Source of the DNA: Albula goreensis
Lineage: Eukaryota > Chordata > Actinopteri > Albuliformes > Albulidae
Direction of reading: 5' to 3'
DNA length: 64,000 nt
Assembly: GCA_022829145.1 (NCBI GenBank)
Contig: CM040753.1
Location: 18,864,384 to 18,928,383, forward strand
Below are positions 13,645 to 23,130 of this stretch, in pieces. How positions within the stretch are numbered: the stretch's first letter is position 1; every line of letters begins with the position of its first letter. A program made the position numbers and the translations under genes. The notes below the pieces were generated by a model, which did not search any database, was not told the origin of the DNA, and saw only the letters and a list, made by a program, of their open reading frames with translations.

Positions 13645-13932
13645 CACGCGCGCTATATGTGGTGTTCTCCTGTGAGCTGAGTTATGGGTGTGTCTTACCC
13701 ACAGCAGCAGCTCCAGGCTCACCAGCTGTCCCAGCTCCAGGGGCTGGCCCTGCCCATGACCCCGCTCCCCCTGGGCCTTACCCAGCCCACTCTGCCGGCT
13801 GTCACCTCCAGCTCCGGCCTCTTCTCCCTCTCCAGCATCCTGGCTTCTCAGGCTCAACTGGCCAAGGAGGAGAAGGCTGCCCGCGAGGCCAGTGACAACC
13901 ACCGTGACGAGGACGGGGACAAGTCTGACTAG
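5543..13932 (+). CDS. tle5: tle5 (aes), short Groucho/TLE co-regulator, exons 2-7 (5' partial)
   Basis: Six exons join in frame (5543-5631, 8874-8937, 10246-10290, 12646-12708, 13062-13136, 13705-13932) and give 187 residues plus a TAG stop. All introns are GT-AG. The product is recognisable as TLE5/AES (Grg5). It has the Q domain signature [30 protein letters not shown], and the AES-type segment [16 protein letters not shown], and it ends in an acidic DEDGDKSD tail rather than continuing into SP and WD40 regions. Human TLE5 is 197 residues, so only about nine or ten N-terminal residues (exon 1) are missing here. In the family the protein is nuclear, oligomerises with TLE1-4 through the Q domain, and modulates Groucho repression of TCF/LEF, NF-kB and nuclear-receptor targets. 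The gene lies head-to-tail upstream of tle2, as in human. Identity is confident; exact isoform use cannot be seen. Confidence 0.95.
5632..8873 (+). other. tle5: tle5 intron 2
   Basis: The intron is 3,242 bp. It contains a short (GT)n at 7989-8008. No recognisable coding exon or transposon was found. The Gly/Cys-rich short open frames here have no family resemblance. Confidence 0.7.
8874..8937 (+). CDS. tle5: tle5 exon 3
   Basis: The acceptor is CTTCCCACTAG and the donor ATG/GTGAGT. The 64 bp complete the split Ser codon and encode [20 protein letters not shown] plus a final Met, a heptad-rich helix of the Q domain. The length and phase are identical to exon 3 of the neighbouring tle2 (51317-51380). 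Confidence 0.95.
8938..10245 (+). other. tle5: tle5 intron 3
   Basis: A 1,308-bp intron with a pyrimidine-rich C-rich stretch (about 9340-9560) and an A17 run near 9671-9687. Open frames on both strands over 9300-9590 are produced by the C-rich composition and show no known domain. Confidence 0.7.
10246..10290 (+). CDS. tle5: tle5 exon 4
   Basis: A 45-bp phase-0 exon between a CCTCCCTCACAG acceptor and a CAG/GTAAGT donor. It encodes [15 protein letters not shown], one of the most invariant segments of all Groucho/TLE proteins. It encodes the same peptide as the 45-bp exon 4 of tle2 at 60923. Confidence 0.96.
11233..11474. repeat. TG microsatellites flanking an 84-bp tandem duplication
   Basis: The segment TGTGCTCATGTGCATATGTG occurs at 11311 and again at 11395, each preceded by a TTTTTGGCATCA/TTTTTGTCATCA motif. 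This gives a duplicated unit of about 84 bp bounded by TG runs. Confidence 0.85.
11943..12014. repeat. (TG)36 microsatellite
   Basis: An almost pure 72-bp TG dinucleotide run within tle5 intron 4, likely polymorphic. Confidence 0.95.
12224..12254. repeat. Perfect hairpin, 13-bp stem, 5-nt loop
   Basis: GGCTGTCTTCCAT, a TTCAC loop, then ATGGAAGACAGCC. The two arms are exactly complementary. It lies in tle5 intron 4, away from splice sites. Confidence 0.9.
12511..12570. repeat. (CT)n tract upstream of tle5 exon 5
   Basis: About 60 bp of CT dinucleotides with one TTTC interruption, 76 bp before exon 5. It extends the pyrimidine-rich environment of the acceptor. Confidence 0.9.
12646..12708 (+). 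CDS. tle5: tle5 exon 5
   Basis: A 63-bp phase-0 exon, acceptor CATGCTGCAG, donor GAG/GTACGC. It encodes [20 protein letters not shown] plus Glu, the second helix of the Q domain. [20 protein letters not shown] is the TLE5-type version; TLE1 and TLE3 have TEIAKRLN in this place. The acceptor lies just downstream of a (CT)n tract and a GC-rich stretch. Confidence 0.95.
13062..13136 (+). CDS. tle5: tle5 exon 6
   Basis: A 75-bp phase-0 exon, acceptor in CTCTCTCTCAG, donor CGG/GTGAGC. It encodes [20 protein letters not shown] followed by NSIIR. It closes the Q domain. The preceding intron is short (353 bp) and strongly pyrimidine-rich, so several CT-rich acceptor-like sites lie nearby; this one keeps the frame and family homology. 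Confidence 0.95.
13137..13704 (+). other. tle5: tle5 intron 6
   Basis: A 568-bp TG-rich intron. The main feature is the alternating tract at 13552-13653 near its 3' end. No coding content seen. Confidence 0.8.
13552..13653. repeat. 102-bp alternating purine-pyrimidine tract (TG)n(CG)n
   Basis: An uninterrupted GT run of about 86 bp passes directly into GCGCGCGCACGCGCGC. Strict purine-pyrimidine alternation runs from 13552 to 13653, a classical Z-DNA-forming composition. It ends 51 bp before the acceptor of the terminal tle5 exon. Confidence 0.92.
13705..13932 (+). CDS. tle5: tle5 exon 7, C-terminal GP-like region and stop
   Basis: The acceptor is TGTCTTACCCACAG. The exon encodes 75 residues and ends in TAG. 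It begins [20 protein letters not shown], then a Pro/Leu-rich stretch, a Ser-rich [18 protein letters not shown], and an acidic C-terminus with KEEK and DEDGDKSD. This is the truncated GP-domain end typical of TLE5/AES, in place of the long SP/WD40 tail of TLE1-4. The acceptor lies only 51 bp after a 102-bp alternating purine-pyrimidine tract. Confidence 0.95.
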   Translation, partial: QQLQAHQLSQLQGLALPMTPLPLGLTQPTLPAVTSSSGLFSLSSILASQAQLAKEEKAAREASDNHRDEDGDKSD

Positions 13933-14278
13933 TCCCTCCACTTGGGCCTGCTTTTCTGGTACCCCCCAGATCTCTGAACCCTCCTTCTACTGTATTTAGC
14001 TTGCTATCTCTCTCCCCCTCACTTTCTCTTTTCATTCATAATCCCCTCTCTTCATTTTCTTCTTTTATCAGGTTTAGTGTTTTTTTTACAGTTTTATTTT
14101 TTATATAATCATCTGTTCATGTGGCTTTGAATACTTTTCCCTGTACAGTCCCCTCCCTCTGCTTGTTATTTTTGGCAATTTTTTTCTGCTTTTCATTTCT
14201 ATGCCTCTACCAATTTGAAATCTGTTAATCAAGCTACAAGAACACCCCTGTGCCCAGCTAGCTGAAAGCTGAACCTCC

Positions 14279-14312
<34 letters not shown>

Positions 14313-16100
14313 ACAGGGGCTCCCAGTCTAGTCTTAAGACTTCAGGCATTACCTCTACACGACAACAAGACAATACCTAGAAACTCATTGGCCTCTGTTG
14401 TAATCTATCTACTGTTCCATTTTTTGTTGTTGTAAAATGATCATATTAGATTGTGTTGCTTTATTGTAGGTAAAGATGAGCGCTTTAACAAACGCTTGAC
14501 AGAACTGCTCGCTAAGTGAAAGTGATGCATGTAACTGACTCAAATCACTGCTCAAATCAACTGCACCACCAGCGTGTTGGAGGAGGGATTCAAGCAGAGC
14601 GCATGGCGCAAGGCTGAGCTCCTGTGTCGTAGAACTCTTCAGTGCTGCTCTTAGTGGGACACTAGAAAAGGAAAAAATCTATTTAGACACAGGCAAAAAT
14701 ACATTATATATTACCTAAAATTATTTTGAGATGAGCACCTTTTGAAACTTCTCCTTTCTCCTCTTAGTGTGCTGCATCCTGCTGTTTTTAACAAGCTGAC
14801 TGGGTAAAGGTAGTGAGACAAACTGACTTATATGGCCAGCCATTTTGCTGTAAAATGATAGCGTTGCCATCGACAAATTGTGTCCGTATGGGAAAGAAAA
14901 AATGGCCTTTAGCAGTCAAGTTGCTGATGAGATAACATACATATGTTTAACAACATAACAATTATTGCAAACTCATGGAATACAGAATATGGTTTCTCAC
15001 CTTTACCTAATAAAGCTCCCATCTTAAAAGGGCTTTGTTGATAAGAAAATAAAATGGTAGGATGCAGGTCCCTTCTCAGCCAGTAGAGGGCAGTCAGCAC
15101 TTCACAAACCAGCTTGAGTTCCTCTACCCATTTTAATAACCTGGTTTACATTCCTTTCTCCCGTACTGTTGCTCAGGTACATCACATGCAACAGATGGTT
15201 TTAATTGTTCAACAAATACATATTGACTGAACGTCTTAGCAGCTTATGGCGTGCTGTTGTCAGTAAGTACAGGTATCACTGAAAATAATGTACGGTTTTT
15301 AAGGTTTTTATCTACTTTAAAATTCCTCATGTTGCTTTTCAGTATTTCTGTATTTGTGTCTGACAGTATGCCATGGAGGTGATACATTTTTTTTTAAGAT
15401 TCTACTTGTTTTGAGTTAAATTCATCAGTGGCACAGCCAATAAACAGGCAGTTGGACTTTGCTGTTTTGCTCACCTGTACATGCTAATGCTATAGAACCC
15501 TTTTTAAACCTGGTCCATATTATATGTGAGAGTGTACTGCAGATTAGTTTGAAAAACACCCCACAATCATCAAATGATTCATTTCAAATTTAAAACATGT
15601 TGCTTCTGCATCCTTATCCCAGAGTTTGGTTTTGCGTGTGTGCCTACACGTGTGTTTGTGCCTACATGACTTCAGATACATGATCTGGCAACACAAAGCA
15701 TGTTAATTATGATACACATGTCTGTAGTGAAGTTTGCAGAGCATGACTCTCAATTGGAGCGGAATCGGTTGTAATGCCCACCCACATGATTAACTGACAG
15801 GTTGAACACCAATCAGAATAACAGCACACCTGAATTTCACTGTAACTGATTAATTCTCATTGACAAGACATTTGTACTTTGGATAGTAAGCTATGTCCAA
15901 TGCACTTGATCTTACAATACTCCCATAAAATAAAATTGAAAGATTAAAGTAGAGAAATTATAAACATAAAATGTGAATATCAAGGACTAGGATTCAGACA
16001 AATGAATGGTATGTATGTCTTTTTTGTGAAGGGTCTTTTATGTATACAGTTTATGTATATGAATATACATAGAATAAAAAAACCCTTGAGTGTATACAGC
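13933..16100 (+). other. tle5: tle5 3' UTR (end uncertain)
   Basis: The region starts at the TAG. AATAAA hexamers occur at 15009, 15439, 16073, about 16638 and 16902; which one is used cannot be decided. The region is AT-rich, has an A tract of about 27 at 14284-14310 (a possible internal oligo-dT priming site), and carries no long frame. The AATAAA at 16073 is my preferred major end because a T/GT-rich stretch follows it, but this is inference. Confidence 0.5.
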
Positions 16101-17132
16101 TGCTCTCTTGTGTCTGTCCTGGATGGTTTTGGTGTAGCGTACTACAGACCAGAAGAATGAATTTCGTAAAATGCAGTGATGGGAGGGTGAAGTTCATCAT
16201 TGATTCACCATATAGAACCAATTACGGAGTTTTTCTGTGGAGAGTGAAAACCTTTAGATTCGTTCATACATGTCAATGGCTGACAGCTCATTGTAGCCAT
16301 ACTCATTAAGGCAATTATGTTCAATTGCAGTCCTGGAGAGCCATAGTATGCTGGTTTCTGTTTTTACCTGAATGAAAAAAACAGTTCAGATCCAAGGGAC
16401 CATGTCAGGTGAGTTAATTGTGTAATAATTTGTTGTAATTGCCATTAAGTGCAAGGTAACTACAATAACCAGCATACCCTGCAGTCCTCCTGGTCTGGAG
16501 TCGAATGGAGTTCATGAGGCCTCACTTTTCCATCACTGCTATAACTCTTCCCTGCAGGATGTGCCCTGCCCCACCCCACCCTATCCTGACCATTGCCTCT
16601 ATCCATTTCACCCACCTTCCACCCTTCCCCCTAAAAAAATAAATATTAAAGAAATAGTGTGACACATTGTAACCAGTTTCAGCTTTGTAAAAGATCATTT
16701 TTTATTATTTTGTGTTGTATGTAAAACCTTTAAGTGTGTGCTTTTGGGAAAAAAAAAAATGTTGTTTTGTGTTCTGAAAAATCAATATTATAGCTTAAGT
16801 TTAAAAAAAGGGGGGGTGTGAGGGAGGAGTTAACAAAGAAGAAACATTTACTATAAATGAAAGAAACGTTCAGCAGTAAGGAATATTTATCGTGCCTTAC
16901 AAATAAAAAATCAGTGGAGGTCATGTTGTGTGTGTGTGTTTATAAATTAAGTGTCCTCAGTTGTGCTCTGGAAGATCTTCCTGTTCAATCTGTCTGTAGT
17001 TATAGGTACTGATATACTTTACCACCAATGAACCCCTAGATGTCACTCTTATACCAAAATTGGTACTACTTTCCAGTAATAAAACAAACACAAAATACTG
17101 TCATAATTACACCAAGGGACATGATTCAGCAA
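16100..17132. other. Intergenic or distal 3' UTR, nothing recognised
   Basis: AT-rich sequence with two more AATAAA hexamers (near 16638 and at 16902) that could serve distal tle5 polyadenylation. No gene or transposon recognised. Confidence 0.5.
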
Positions 17133-17937
17133 TAGTGGTGCGTGGGTTGTGCAGGGTTCAGATAAGCTTACTAGAAAATGTCACAGATTCAGGTGGGCGG
17201 GTCAAAAAGTGACAAAGCAGCGTTGTAAGTTATTAACTTACAGAAACATTGCATTTGCATTACTATTCAACGTTCCACCTTCTCTTCACCTCTCTGTGTC
17301 TTTCTCTCCCTGTCCCTCTCTCTCTGTCTCTCTCTCTCAAACACACACACACACACATATATGCATGTGTTTTAGAGTGTTGAGGCTGTAGAGGGTTCAG
17401 TTTTTTCCCTAAGTGGTATCTGTAGCTTTTGCTCACACTGCCAGTGGCAACTTTTTTTTTCTTTTTTTCCTTTTGTGTCAGAGGCTACCATTGATGATGT
17501 GGCTGACTTAATCAGAGAAAAGTTAAAAACGGGTGAAGGTTGCACACAAAGTGAGCCAAAATAGTAAGGTGTGGGAGAGATTCGGGCAGGTTGTCCTGTC
17601 CGATGACACCATTTCAGACTACGTTATCTGCTTTTGTTGTGATGGCCATAAGACTGGTACATCAAACCTGAATCAGCATTCATGTAGTGGGCCTGCTGCC
17701 CCACAGCCTAGCTAGCCCACTCAACAAGCTCCATCAAATAAGCCCTTGGTGTCAGTTTTCATGAAGAACAAGGTGCCACTTGCAGTGAAACCTAAACTCG
17801 TGGACGAGTTTGTGGAGTTTGCGGGTCGGGTTTGGGTGGTTGATTAACGCACATTTTTACGGGTTGGGCGATGTGGATTGGCTCTCATTGGTTTGGGTGG
17901 GTGTGGGTATTAAAAAACCCTGACTCACGCATCACTA
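17133..17937 (+). mobile_element. Non-autonomous hAT-family transposon with 8-bp TSD
   Basis: The 805-bp element begins TAGTGGTGCGTGGGT; its right end, read on the minus strand, begins TAGTGATGCGTGAGT. These are matching terminal inverted repeats. It is flanked on both sides by the same 8 bp, TTCAGCAA (17125-17132 and 17938-17945), the hAT hallmark. Inside, the + strand keeps a transposase N-terminus: IDDVADLIREKLKTGEG near 17491 and, after a stop, a BED-type zinc finger with VWERFG and TSNLNQH (about 17566-17685). The remaining transposase, including the DDE core and hATC dimerisation region, is absent, so it is an internally deleted derivative. CT and (CA)n runs sit at 17280-17356. Confidence 0.9.
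17533..17715 (+). pseudogene. hAT transposase BED zinc-finger remnant
   Basis: About 60 residues with SKVWERFGQVVLSDDTISDY, VICFCCDG (the CxxC pair) and GTSNLNQHSC (the C-terminal ligands). This matches the BED finger found at the start of hAT transposases and ZBED proteins. A TAG just upstream separates it from the preceding conserved IDDVADLIREKLK segment, and the frame ends soon after the finger. It is a fragment of the hAT element, not a host ZBED gene. Confidence 0.8.
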
Positions 17938-17945
17938 TTCAGCAA

Positions 17946-19040
17946 CATTAGAGGGCAAAAGAATATTTGAGCGGTATTATTAAAGAACAGCATTAGGGAA
18001 GATTAAAAAGCTGACATACAGATGTTACTTCAGGAGTTTAACTAAGTGATGTAAACGACCCTTTTCCGCATCCTCCATATCCAGCCAGATAACCTGCTCT
18101 AAGGCTGCCTACTTGTGAAGTATGGCCCTCTATGAAATATCTACTATGGCATCCTGCCACTGTTAGTGTTACACATATGTTATTTTTAGTAAACACAAGA
18201 CTTTTTCTTGAGGTAGCCAACCATTTTACGAGTGGAACTAAGGTAGGCCCACTAACCTGTTCACAGGTTTAAGAGTAGAATGATCTCTCACACATACAGC
18301 CCAATTTTTCGGAATGGCTAAATTTAAGGGATGTGTATTTTTAATATTGCATGGAATGAGGAAGTTTGAACACAGATCCAATTATAGAGGTGGCATACAT
18401 CTGTAAAATATGGATGCACTGTAATGTGGCCTGAGATAATTCCGTCATTATAATGACTGAACATATAACTGAGGCAATAGGTATAGAGGATGCGGACAAC
18501 ACTAGCTTCATACAAAGCTAATTTTAAGTTACTCCAGGTTTTTGTTCTTTTCTATCAGTTTAAGGCATGGGTCCTGTTCATGATCCTATTGTGAAATGAT
18601 CTCAACATATTTCCACTGCAGGAGCATAATAGCACATCACTGATCCCTTTGACACTCAGTCTTGGGCCCTCTGTTCCACATCATTTCATACATCTATTAA
18701 ATAAATGATCTCCTGAAAGGTTTAGGATTAAATGTGTTGGAGGGTCACAGGAAACTAGACTCCAAAGCGCTACCCTTTCCTTGGCTGTCTGTCTCCAGTA
18801 TGATTACATGTCTCTTAGAGTTAAATATGAGCAGAGGAACGGATGCAGGCTCGAAGGAAACTGGGGAGATGGGGAGCCCAAAGCACCATCTGGAGATGAA
18901 TGATAGAAATGACTGTAAGCCTGAAATGGAAGGAAAATCTGCAGCCATAAAAGAAATGGAAAGTGGAGTGCATTTTTGCCTTGTGGCAAAAGCAGTGAAA
19001 AAATAATGCAAATATAGGTAAAGTAAGGTAAGATTTGGCT
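17946..19040. other. Intergenic, nothing recognised
   Basis: AT-balanced, unique-looking sequence. Overlapping open frames at about 18730-19010 on both strands have no recognisable domain and no splice context. Confidence 0.5.
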
Positions 19041-19049
19041 GGTGTCTGT

Positions 19050-19200
19050 ATTGAGTTGTGGTTAAGGAACTGGCCTTGTAACTGGCCAGTTGTCTGTATG
19101 TGTAGTACTATTGAACCCATGTGCAAAGTACTTTCTCAGAAGTTTTGATATAAAATATCCTGCGGTATATGAATATGATTTAAGGCTGTCTAACAAGACA
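19050..19200 (+). mobile_element. Degenerate tRNA-derived SINE copy
   Basis: GTGGTTAAGGAACTGGCCTT followed by TTGAACCCATGTGCAAAGTA, then CTCAGAAGTTTTGATATAAA, resembles the tRNA-like head and body of a common fish SINE (same family type as 30935-31140). It is strongly diverged and lacks the clean tail. Confidence 0.45.
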
Positions 19201-22200
19201 AATACCTGAAATGCCAAAGGAATGTGGTGAAAGTTAAGGTCTGGCTACATGAAAGTCAGAAATTTTTTCATGGTGCATTTTGGAACTATGCTGTGTCTCT
19301 GTCTTGATCAAGAAAGCATAGTCCCTGCACCTTAGGGTTGAGTATAAAATTGTATTTGTAGTTCACAGTACATCCACAGGGGGGAAGTGTTGATTCAAAA
19401 ACAACTCTGCAGAGTAATTTCTCTATTTACAATTAAAATGCAGTGTTACAAAGCAGTAAGAGTAATTGATATTATTTAAATTATTAACATCATGGGTTTT
19501 ACCCAGTCGGCAACAACATTTGTAATTGCTGTTCAAAAATGACGCAAATGAAAAAAATTGGATATCAAGGTATTTCCTGCTTATTTCATGGGCTCTCTCT
19601 CTCACACACACACACACACTGGTGCGGTGCGGTGCCTGTCTGTTGTCTTGAATGACAGCGTGCCCTTGCCTGAAATTGTGTCTTCTGCGCCTGTGCTGGT
19701 ACTGAACCCGCAGAGCTCCCGGGCCCACTTGTTCTCCTCTTTCTTCCCTCCCTCTCCCTTTCTCCCTTCTTCCCTCCCTCTTTCCTCCCCTCTCTGTCGT
19801 AGACTCCCACTGGCTTTTCTTGGATCCCTGCCCAGCACTTAAGTAAATAAGAAACTGCCCTATTTTTTGTGTTAGGATACTGGCCTTTCTGTGTGAGAGT
19901 GGATGTGGTGGAGGCTTTTTTTCCCTCTAATATGGCAGATTGAAAGTTTATGCTTCAGAAGCCCTGCAAATGGTCTTGGATAAAGATGTCAGCAACATGA
20001 CACCGCAGCCACCGAAACAGAAGCAAACAGGAAAGGACACACAAGCACATGTACATGTTACATGCAGGAAGGAGGCGGAGAGAGAAACATGCATGCACAC
20101 ATTCATGTTATAGAAAGAGAAGAACAAACATGTACACATACATGTTATAGAAAGGGAAGAACACTTAAGCATAGATACATTTATTAAGTACAGTTATAAA
20201 AAGCATATATGCTGAAACAAGCTGAGGGGAAGTAAGACACATGCAGTCATATGCATTTTCACACAGAAATAAAACAGAGAAATATGTACACATACACATG
20301 TTACAGTTACAAGGTAGCACCATCCAGCTTTGGACAAATAATACATCCCACCTATTTCAGAATTTGTTTTAATGTTTTACTTGTACCCAACTGCAAGAAA
20401 AGAGCAGGAGACCAAAAGGAAGTTGATACTCCTCTTGATTAAGTGTGATTGAACCATTTTGGTATCCCTCTCTCTTTCTCTTTTCCCCCTCTCTCCTCCC
20501 TCTCTCTCTGTGGCTCCCCATCCTGGCTTGATTATAGAGACGTCCTCCCCGGCAGAGGCGATACTCGCTGTGCTGTTTTATTCATGGGTCCCAGAGAGCG
20601 TGTGCTGTCAATCTCTGTCTCCCTCTCCATCTGCACCCCCACCCCACCCAATCTCTGCTTATGCCAGTCTATCTTTCCCTCTTTCTTTCTCTCCATCTCT
20701 TTCCTTTTTTTGTTTCCCTCTGTCAGTTTCTCTCTCTCTTTTGTTCAATCAATTGCTCCAACTGTGTGGCAGTCTCCCATCTCCACTTTACAGATGCCTT
20801 TCCCTCCTTATCTGACTCTTCATTTCCTTTTTAGCATCTCTCTCTATCCCTCTCTTTCTCTTTCTTTCTCTTAGAAGGCATATTCATATTTCACTCTACT
20901 TCCACCCCCCACCCCTTTCATCCACCAGCCTCTTTCATTCTTAGCACTCCTTCTTTTAAGTCACATGTTGCACTGTTGTCAAATTTTCAGGAGGTCCTGT
21001 TGACATTGTGATGGCCCCTGCCATGTCTGCCCAATTTGAACAGATGCATCATGGGGGACTGCCCTCTGTGTGTTTTTCTAATCTCAATCCTTTTAGCTGC
21101 CTTTCTCTGTCTCCTCAAACCATCTCTCTCTCCCTCCTCTCTCTCTTTCTGTCTCATCAGTATGTAAAGATATCACAGAGAGGACAGCTTTGCTCAGCAC
21201 TGAACCGCTCCGGGATTTGGAGTTGCTTTTTCCGACAGAAGCAATCATAGGAAACTTGTGAAGGGAAAAAACTATTATAAAGATGTATGAAAAAGATATA
21301 TGTAAAATAAAGCCACATCTTTCATTGTCATTTATTTGGTTTTGGCCCTGCTGTCTGCCTTTCTCTTTTCCTCTCTTTCTTTCTCTGTGAAGATCTTATA
21401 GCTCATCTGCAGCAGAACTGTGTCTCTCTCATTCCGTATTCAGCGGTTTTGCCCATGCTAGCTTCGCTATGAGGAGTGGTCCCTTGTGTAGTGGGATGTT
21501 ACCCAGCAGTCTGTGGGGTCGCCCGTCTGTCACTTTTGCTTCCTCGCTACATCTACAGAACCAGCATTCCACTCTCCCGCCCGCCCCTGAGCCTAGTCAC
21601 ACACACTCCTCTTTACAGTTTAACAGAATCATCTCTGATTAAAGCCAATTAATTGAATCCAGAAACAGCACCACTTTCATTGTCTCACAGCAAACTTTCT
21701 TCTGGTTCTTCAAACAATCCCTGAACATTAAGGTAGCAGGTCCCAATATTAACATTTGTTGAGTCTCTATAATATGCCTTTGAACGCAATTTCTTTTTGT
21801 CAGAACTTTAAATGATCTGGGGAAAGACTGGGAAAATGTTAATACTATACACGTCAATGTTATCTCACTACCAGATGGGAATCTATCCTTAGCATGTCTG
21901 CCAATGTAGTGGAACTCCATTATGGTAGCTGGGACACAGCTCCCCCTCATCCTCCAGCTGATGGGGCACACAGCAGCCGAGCACAGTCCTGAGGGTTTTC
22001 CCCCTCCGTTTTGGGCAGTGGAGTAGAGAAGCGGTCAGGGAATGGCCTCAGAGTGCCAAACCCCCCACGCGTCTCCGTCTGACTGCTCCTGCTGTTGTTT
22101 CTGGAAAAGCACTTTCATCCTGATCCTAATAATTTATTAATCTGGCTGCTACCTCTACTCAGCCAGGGGGATTTGAAGTATGAGTCCAACACAACCCAAC

Positions 22201-22461
22201 TATATTTGACAGCAAACCCCACCGCTTGACAACTGAATGGTGATTGTAAAAAAAAATTGCTATGTAGTGGTATTATGCTGGCAGAGTAAAATCAGTATTA
22301 AAGTGTGTCAAATGGTAAAAAGGTTGGTGAATGGCGGGTGAAATGTTCCCTTCTTTTTTAAACATTGCTGTGTATCCACAATGCGGTTGCTATGAGATTG
22401 ACGAGTGGTTAAAGTCTGGTCTGTCCACAATGTCATATGCAGACAGCGGTTCTTGCTTCTG

Positions 22462-22497
<36 letters not shown>

Positions 22498-22530
22498 TCT
22501 CTCCTCTCTCTGTCCCCCCTCTTTTTCCTC
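19200..22530. other. Intergenic with pyrimidine-rich blocks
   Basis: CT-rich blocks at about 19737-19800, 20464-20520, 20650-20875, 21060-21160 and 21350-21390, plus a (CT)n/(AC)n at 22460-22495, give Ser/Leu-rich open frames that are composition artefacts. No gene recognised. An AT-rich stretch with paired TAAT motifs lies at 22125-22145. Confidence 0.55.
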
Positions 22531-22534
22531 TGTC

Positions 22535-23130
22535 TGTCAGTTCAGTTCAAAAAGTTTTACAGGCATGACATTTGAGCAGAGAAAAAGCACAGACATTAAC
22601 ATGCAAACAGCAACAGTAACAACAAATAAAAGAGGACACATTAAATAAAAATAGAGGCAGTGTAAGGCAGTTACTGCCTGTCCCTCAGACCGTGGCACGC
22701 TGAGACATACTCTACTGTGAGTGGAGCTGTTGGTCCCTCCCTGAAAAGATTCATACCTCTTTCTCTTTAACCATGGGAATTTGAGTGGGATTTTGAGAAA
22801 TGATTGAGATATGCTTTAAATTATGAGATATATGTTTGTATTATGACTGAATATTCATCACAATGTAGTAGGACGTGCACCTGTATTACAGTGACAACAT
22901 ATGCATTCCTCATTTTGAGTCTACCTTTTTTAATAGCTCATCTGTGGTCACTGAGCCTGTGCCCGGTCAGGATCTCTTCTCTGTATCTCTGACAGACAGG
23001 AGCTCATTCGCCCATGTGCATTCTTTATTTCGGGACTGTCAGCAATTCACTTCAGTTCTTTATTTGGTATTATTGTTCTGACTGAGTGAGGGGACATTCT
23101 TCTGGGCTGAGCTCTTGGATTGGTGGACCC
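22535..23130. repeat. Probable dispersed fish repeat
   Basis: The order GGCATGACA near 22562, GTGGCACGCTGAGACATACT near 22692, GAGTGGAGCTGTTGGTCCCT near 22719 and GGACGTGCAC near 22871 resembles a repeat I associate with many fish genomes. No coding capacity is visible and no ends were defined. Recognition is from memory of the pattern only. Confidence 0.35.

Noticed and set aside
18734..19011. Overlapping frames of about 90-100 codons on both strands
   Set aside because: Open on both strands at once, no family resemblance; partly overlaps the start of a decayed SINE.
20449..20874. 141-codon Ser/Phe/Leu-rich frame
   Set aside because: Arises from CT-rich simple sequence. No hydrophobic-segment pattern typical of a real membrane protein and no homology recognised.
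21639..21971. 110-codon minus-strand frame
   Set aside because: Moderately complex sequence, but no recognisable domain, no splice context and no supporting neighbours.
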